From assembly GCF_018687455.1 (NCBI RefSeq), contig NZ_CP061291.1:930001-994000 (forward strand): a DNA stretch of 64,000 bases, read 5' to 3'. A model generated the notes under the pieces. The model was not told the DNA's origin. It saw nothing but the letters and a program-made list of their open reading frames with translations, and made no database searches. Numbering within the stretch: the first letter of the stretch is position 1; each line of letters starts with the position of its first letter. Below, piece by piece: positions 61,693 to 64,000 of this stretch. The stretch is from Polynucleobacter sp. TSB-Sco08W16. Lineage in GTDB: Bacteria > Pseudomonadota > Gammaproteobacteria > Burkholderiales > Burkholderiaceae. The position numbers and the translations under genes are program-made.

Positions 61693-63680
61693 TAGATATC
61701 CGCCTCAACTTCATTGCCGCGCTCTTCTAACCAATCACGACGAGCGCCGGACTCTGATTTACCCATCAACATGTCCATGGTTTTAAATGTTTCATCTTCA
61801 GTCCAAGTACCAAGCGTCACTGGTAGTAAACGACGTGTATCTGGATTTAGGGTTGTATCCCAGAGCTGCTCTGCACTCATCTCTCCCAAGCCTTTAAATC
61901 GAGAGATTTGCCAAGCGGTTTCTTTAACACCATCTTTACGCAACTTATCCTCAATTGCTTGCAATTCATTTGCATCCAAGGCGTAAATTTTTTGTGCTGG
62001 TTTTTTACCACGCGCAGGAGCATCAACTCTAAACAATGGTGGCCTAGAAATATGGACATGCCCCAACTCAATCAGTTTAGGGAAATGCTTATAGAACAGC
62101 GTGAGGAGCAATACTTGTATATGTGCCCCATCCACGTCCGCATCTGACAAGATGCAAACCTTGCCGTAGCGAAGATTAGATAAATCTGGATTGTCATTAG
62201 CTCCATGAGGATCAACCCCAATTGCCACCGCAATATCATGCACTTCATTGTTGGCAAATAAGCGGTCGCGCTCCGCCTCCCAGGTATTTAAGACCTTGCC
62301 GCGTAGGGGCAAAATCGCTTGATATTCCTTGTTGCGACCCATTTTGGCCGAGCCACCAGCAGAATCACCCTCAACCAAGAAAATTTCATTCTGAGCGATG
62401 TCTTCACTCTCGCAATCGGTCAACTTACCAGGTAAAACCGCAACACCCGAAGATTTTTTCTTCTCAACTTTTTGCCCAGCGCGTGTTCTTGCTTGTGCCT
62501 GCTTGATCACTAAGTCAGCTAATTTACGACCGTAATCAACATGCTGGTTCAGCCAAAGTTCCAGCGCAGATTTTGCATAGCCAGAAACTAAACGCACGGC
62601 ATCACGTGAATTTAAACGCTCTTTGATCTGTCCCTGGAACTGAGGGTCCAATACTTTGGCTGACAAAATAAAAGAGGCCCGCGCAAATACGTCTTCAGGC
62701 ATCAGCTTCACGCCTTTAGGTTGCAATGCATGCATCTCAATAAAGCCTTTTACAGCATTAAATAGTCCTTCACGTAAACCGCTTTCGTGTGTACCGCCAG
62801 CAGGAGTCGGAATCAAGTTCACATAACTCTCACGCACTGGAGCACCGTCTTCGGTCCAACTCACTACCCATGCAGCACCTTCGCCTTCAGCAAAGGAATC
62901 ATCTTCGCCAGTGCCTGTAGCGTATTGCTCGCCCTCAAATGGTGGAATCACTTCTGGACCATGTCCTGCCTGGGCGATAGCCTCATTCAGGTAGCCACGC
63001 AAGCCTTGGGCATATTGCCAAGTTTGACTATCGCCTGATTTCTCTTGGATGAGTGTTACTTTGACGCCAGGCAGCAAAACTGCTTTGGAGCGTAGAAGAC
63101 GAATGAGATCGGCCATCGGAATGGCTGAGCTATCAAAATACTTACCGTCTGGCCATGCCCTTACACGGGTGCCATGGGACTTATCCTCTTTTAAAGACGG
63201 TTTCGATTTCAGCTTTTCAATTACCTTGCCATCAGCAAAGGTTAAAGTTGAAACCTGTCCTTCACGCCAGACCGTTACTTCCAGTCGCTTAGAAAGTGCA
63301 TTGGTAACTGAAACGCCCACACCATGCAAACCGCCTGAGAATGCATAGGCACCACCGGTACCCTTTTCAAATTTGCCACCAGCATGAAGTTGCGTAAACA
63401 CAATCTCCACTACGGGCAATTTCTCAGTTGGATGCATACCCACCGGAATACCGCGTCCATCATCCTCAACGCTCACGCTGCCATCAGCATGCAAAGTCAC
63501 AATAATTTGCTTACCAAAACCGCCCAATGCTTCATCAGAAGCGTTGTCCAAGACTTCTTGGATGATATGTAAGGGATTATCAGTGCGGGTGTACATACCA
63601 GGCCGTTGACGGACTGGTTCCAGTCCTTTTAGGACCTGAATCGACGATTCGCTGTATTCAGAAGTTTTACGGGTAGCCAT
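61692..63680 (-). CDS. parE: DNA topoisomerase IV subunit B
   Basis: A 662-residue GHKL ATPase subunit. The ATP-binding motifs EVLDNASDEALGG near 44, VEDDGRGIPVG near 75 and GGLHGVGVSVTNALS near 115 are present. The Toprim acidic residues are in EGDSAGGSAKMGRNKEYQAI, cited by its part EGDSAGGSAK, and SDADVDGAHI. Length is close to ParE (630), not GyrB (about 800), and adjacency to parC supports ParE. Its start is 79 bases from the divergent CoA-transferase gene. Confidence 0.95.
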   Translation of the reverse strand: MATRKTSEYSESSIQVLKGLEPVRQRPGMYTRTDNPLHIIQEVLDNASDEALGGFGKQIIVTLHADGSVSVEDDGRGIPVGMHPTEKLPVVEIVFTQLHAGGKFEKGTGGAYAFSGGLHGVGVSVTNALSKRLEVTVWREGQVSTLTFADGKVIEKLKSKPSLKEDKSHGTRVRAWPDGKYFDSSAIPMADLIRLLRSKAVLLPGVKVTLIQEKSGDSQTWQYAQGLRGYLNEAIAQAGHGPEVIPPFEGEQYATGTGEDDSFAEGEGAAWVVSWTEDGAPVRESYVNLIPTPAGGTHESGLREGLFNAVKGFIEMHALQPKGVKLMPEDVFARASFILSAKVLDPQFQGQIKERLNSRDAVRLVSGYAKSALELWLNQHVDYGRKLADLVIKQAQARTRAGQKVEKKKSSGVAVLPGKLTDCESEDIAQNEIFLVEGDSAGGSAKMGRNKEYQAILPLRGKVLNTWEAERDRLFANNEVHDIAVAIGVDPHGANDNPDLSNLRYGKVCILSDADVDGAHIQVLLLTLFYKHFPKLIELGHVHISRPPLFRVDAPARGKKPAQKIYALDANELQAIEDKLRKDGVKETAWQISRFKGLGEMSAEQLWDTTLNPDTRRLLPVTLGTWTEDETFKTMDMLMGKSESGARRDWLEERGNEVEADI

Positions 63681-63759
63681 GCGCGCAAATTGTAGTCATG
63701 TCTGAGGCTAAGGCGGAACTTTTCAGGAAATCCCCTGTCATCCATGCCAAAATTAGGGC

Positions 63760-64000
63760 ATGGGAGCCTTAAGTCATATTCGCGTTTTAGACCTCAGCCG
63801 CGTGCTGGCAGGTCCTTGGTGCGCTCAAAACCTAGCGGATTTGGGTGCTGATGTTATTAAAGTCGAGCGTCCAGGCGCTGGGGACGATACCCGCCATTGG
63901 GGCCCTCCCTTCGTTAAGGATGCGAATGGCAAGGATACGGAAGAAACTGCCTATTTTATTTGCATCAATCGTAATAAGCGTTCCATTACTGTTGATATCA
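63760..64000 (+). CDS. CaiB/BaiF-family CoA-transferase, N-terminal part (continues past window)
   Basis: Translation from the ATG at 63760 gives 80 residues: IRVLDLSRVLAGPWCAQNLADLGADVIKVE, cited by its part LDLSRVLAGPWC, then ERPGAGDDTRHWGPPF and AYFICINRNKRSITVD. This is the standard N-terminus of class III CoA-transferases (formyl-CoA, succinyl-CoA:carboxylate types), which use an Asp further downstream, not visible here. Substrate cannot be inferred. The frame is open to the window edge. It is divergent from parE, and I see no clear ribosome site beyond AGGG immediately before the ATG. Confidence 0.88.
   Translation, partial: MGALSHIRVLDLSRVLAGPWCAQNLADLGADVIKVERPGAGDDTRHWGPPFVKDANGKDTEETAYFICINRNKRSITVDI

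Noticed and set aside
61692..63680. Calling this gene gyrB
   Set aside because: Length (662) and pairing with an adjacent parC-like gene fit ParE; GyrB would be about 800 residues with an insert and usually sits near dnaA/dnaN.

Overview
The window reads as chromosomal DNA of a Burkholderiales betaproteobacterium. By gene content, moderate base composition and protein style it is most likely a Polynucleobacter, although that genus call is inference from memory rather than a database match. The region is densely coded: 55 complete protein genes, two partial ones at the window edges and five tRNA genes, with short intergenic gaps and many start/stop overlaps. I see no insertion sequence, prophage, rRNA or CRISPR array. 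Most of the content is conserved housekeeping.

Layout. 1-1807: the end of an M48 metalloprotease, a DUF4118-only membrane protein and an alpha/beta hydrolase. 1821-3633: gltX followed by tRNA-Ala, tRNA-Glu and tRNA-Asp, closed by a strong terminator. 3698-8864: hslO facing the pyrG-kdsA-eno-ftsB operon. 8937-12363: a DUF2147 protein, a small superinfection-immunity-like membrane protein and acnB. 12453-17257: purL and a spermidine-synthase-like protein. 17279-22830: an ABC ATPase and tesA starting almost back to back, a PpiD-like chaperone that has lost its parvulin domain, tRNA-Val, and lon with a sigma-32-like promoter. 23021-26556: tRNA-Leu-tig-clpP-clpX. 26625-32991: a RutE-like nitroreductase, ispD-ispF, mfd and serB. 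33015-38718: polyhydroxyalkanoate genes phaC-phaB-phaR, then rimO and a BktB-like thiolase. 38850-44117: pgeF, rluD, bamD, alr and lplT.

44131-54006 is the most coherent accessory block. A divergent FCD-type GntR regulator faces an operon for methylmalonyl-CoA mutase, its MeaB GTPase, both propionyl-CoA carboxylase subunits and an epimerase-like VOC protein. Together these would convert propionyl-CoA to succinyl-CoA. The strand continues into tsaB, rimI and a cysteine-free protein that looks like a decayed uracil-DNA glycosylase, or a HolD-like clamp-loader subunit, at the classical holD-rimI position. 54081-59226 holds two small cytochromes c and a CoxD/CoxE/RidA/MocA/XdhC set, which looks like the maturation and electron-transfer side of a molybdenum hydroxylase whose catalytic subunits are not here. 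59227-63680 is parE-parC, and a CaiB-type CoA-transferase runs off the right edge.

Functionally the window joins protein quality control (Tig, ClpXP, Lon, PpiD-like, Hsp33, BamD), carbon storage and acyl-CoA handling (PHA genes, thiolase, propionyl-CoA route, aconitase) and core replication/translation genes. Propionyl-CoA and acetoacetyl-CoA enzymes in one neighbourhood suggest storage and odd-chain acyl-CoA metabolism are both in use. No wholly new multi-gene system is evident. The best leads are the degenerate UDG/HolD-like protein, the parvulin-less PpiD, and the orphan molybdoenzyme maturation cluster.
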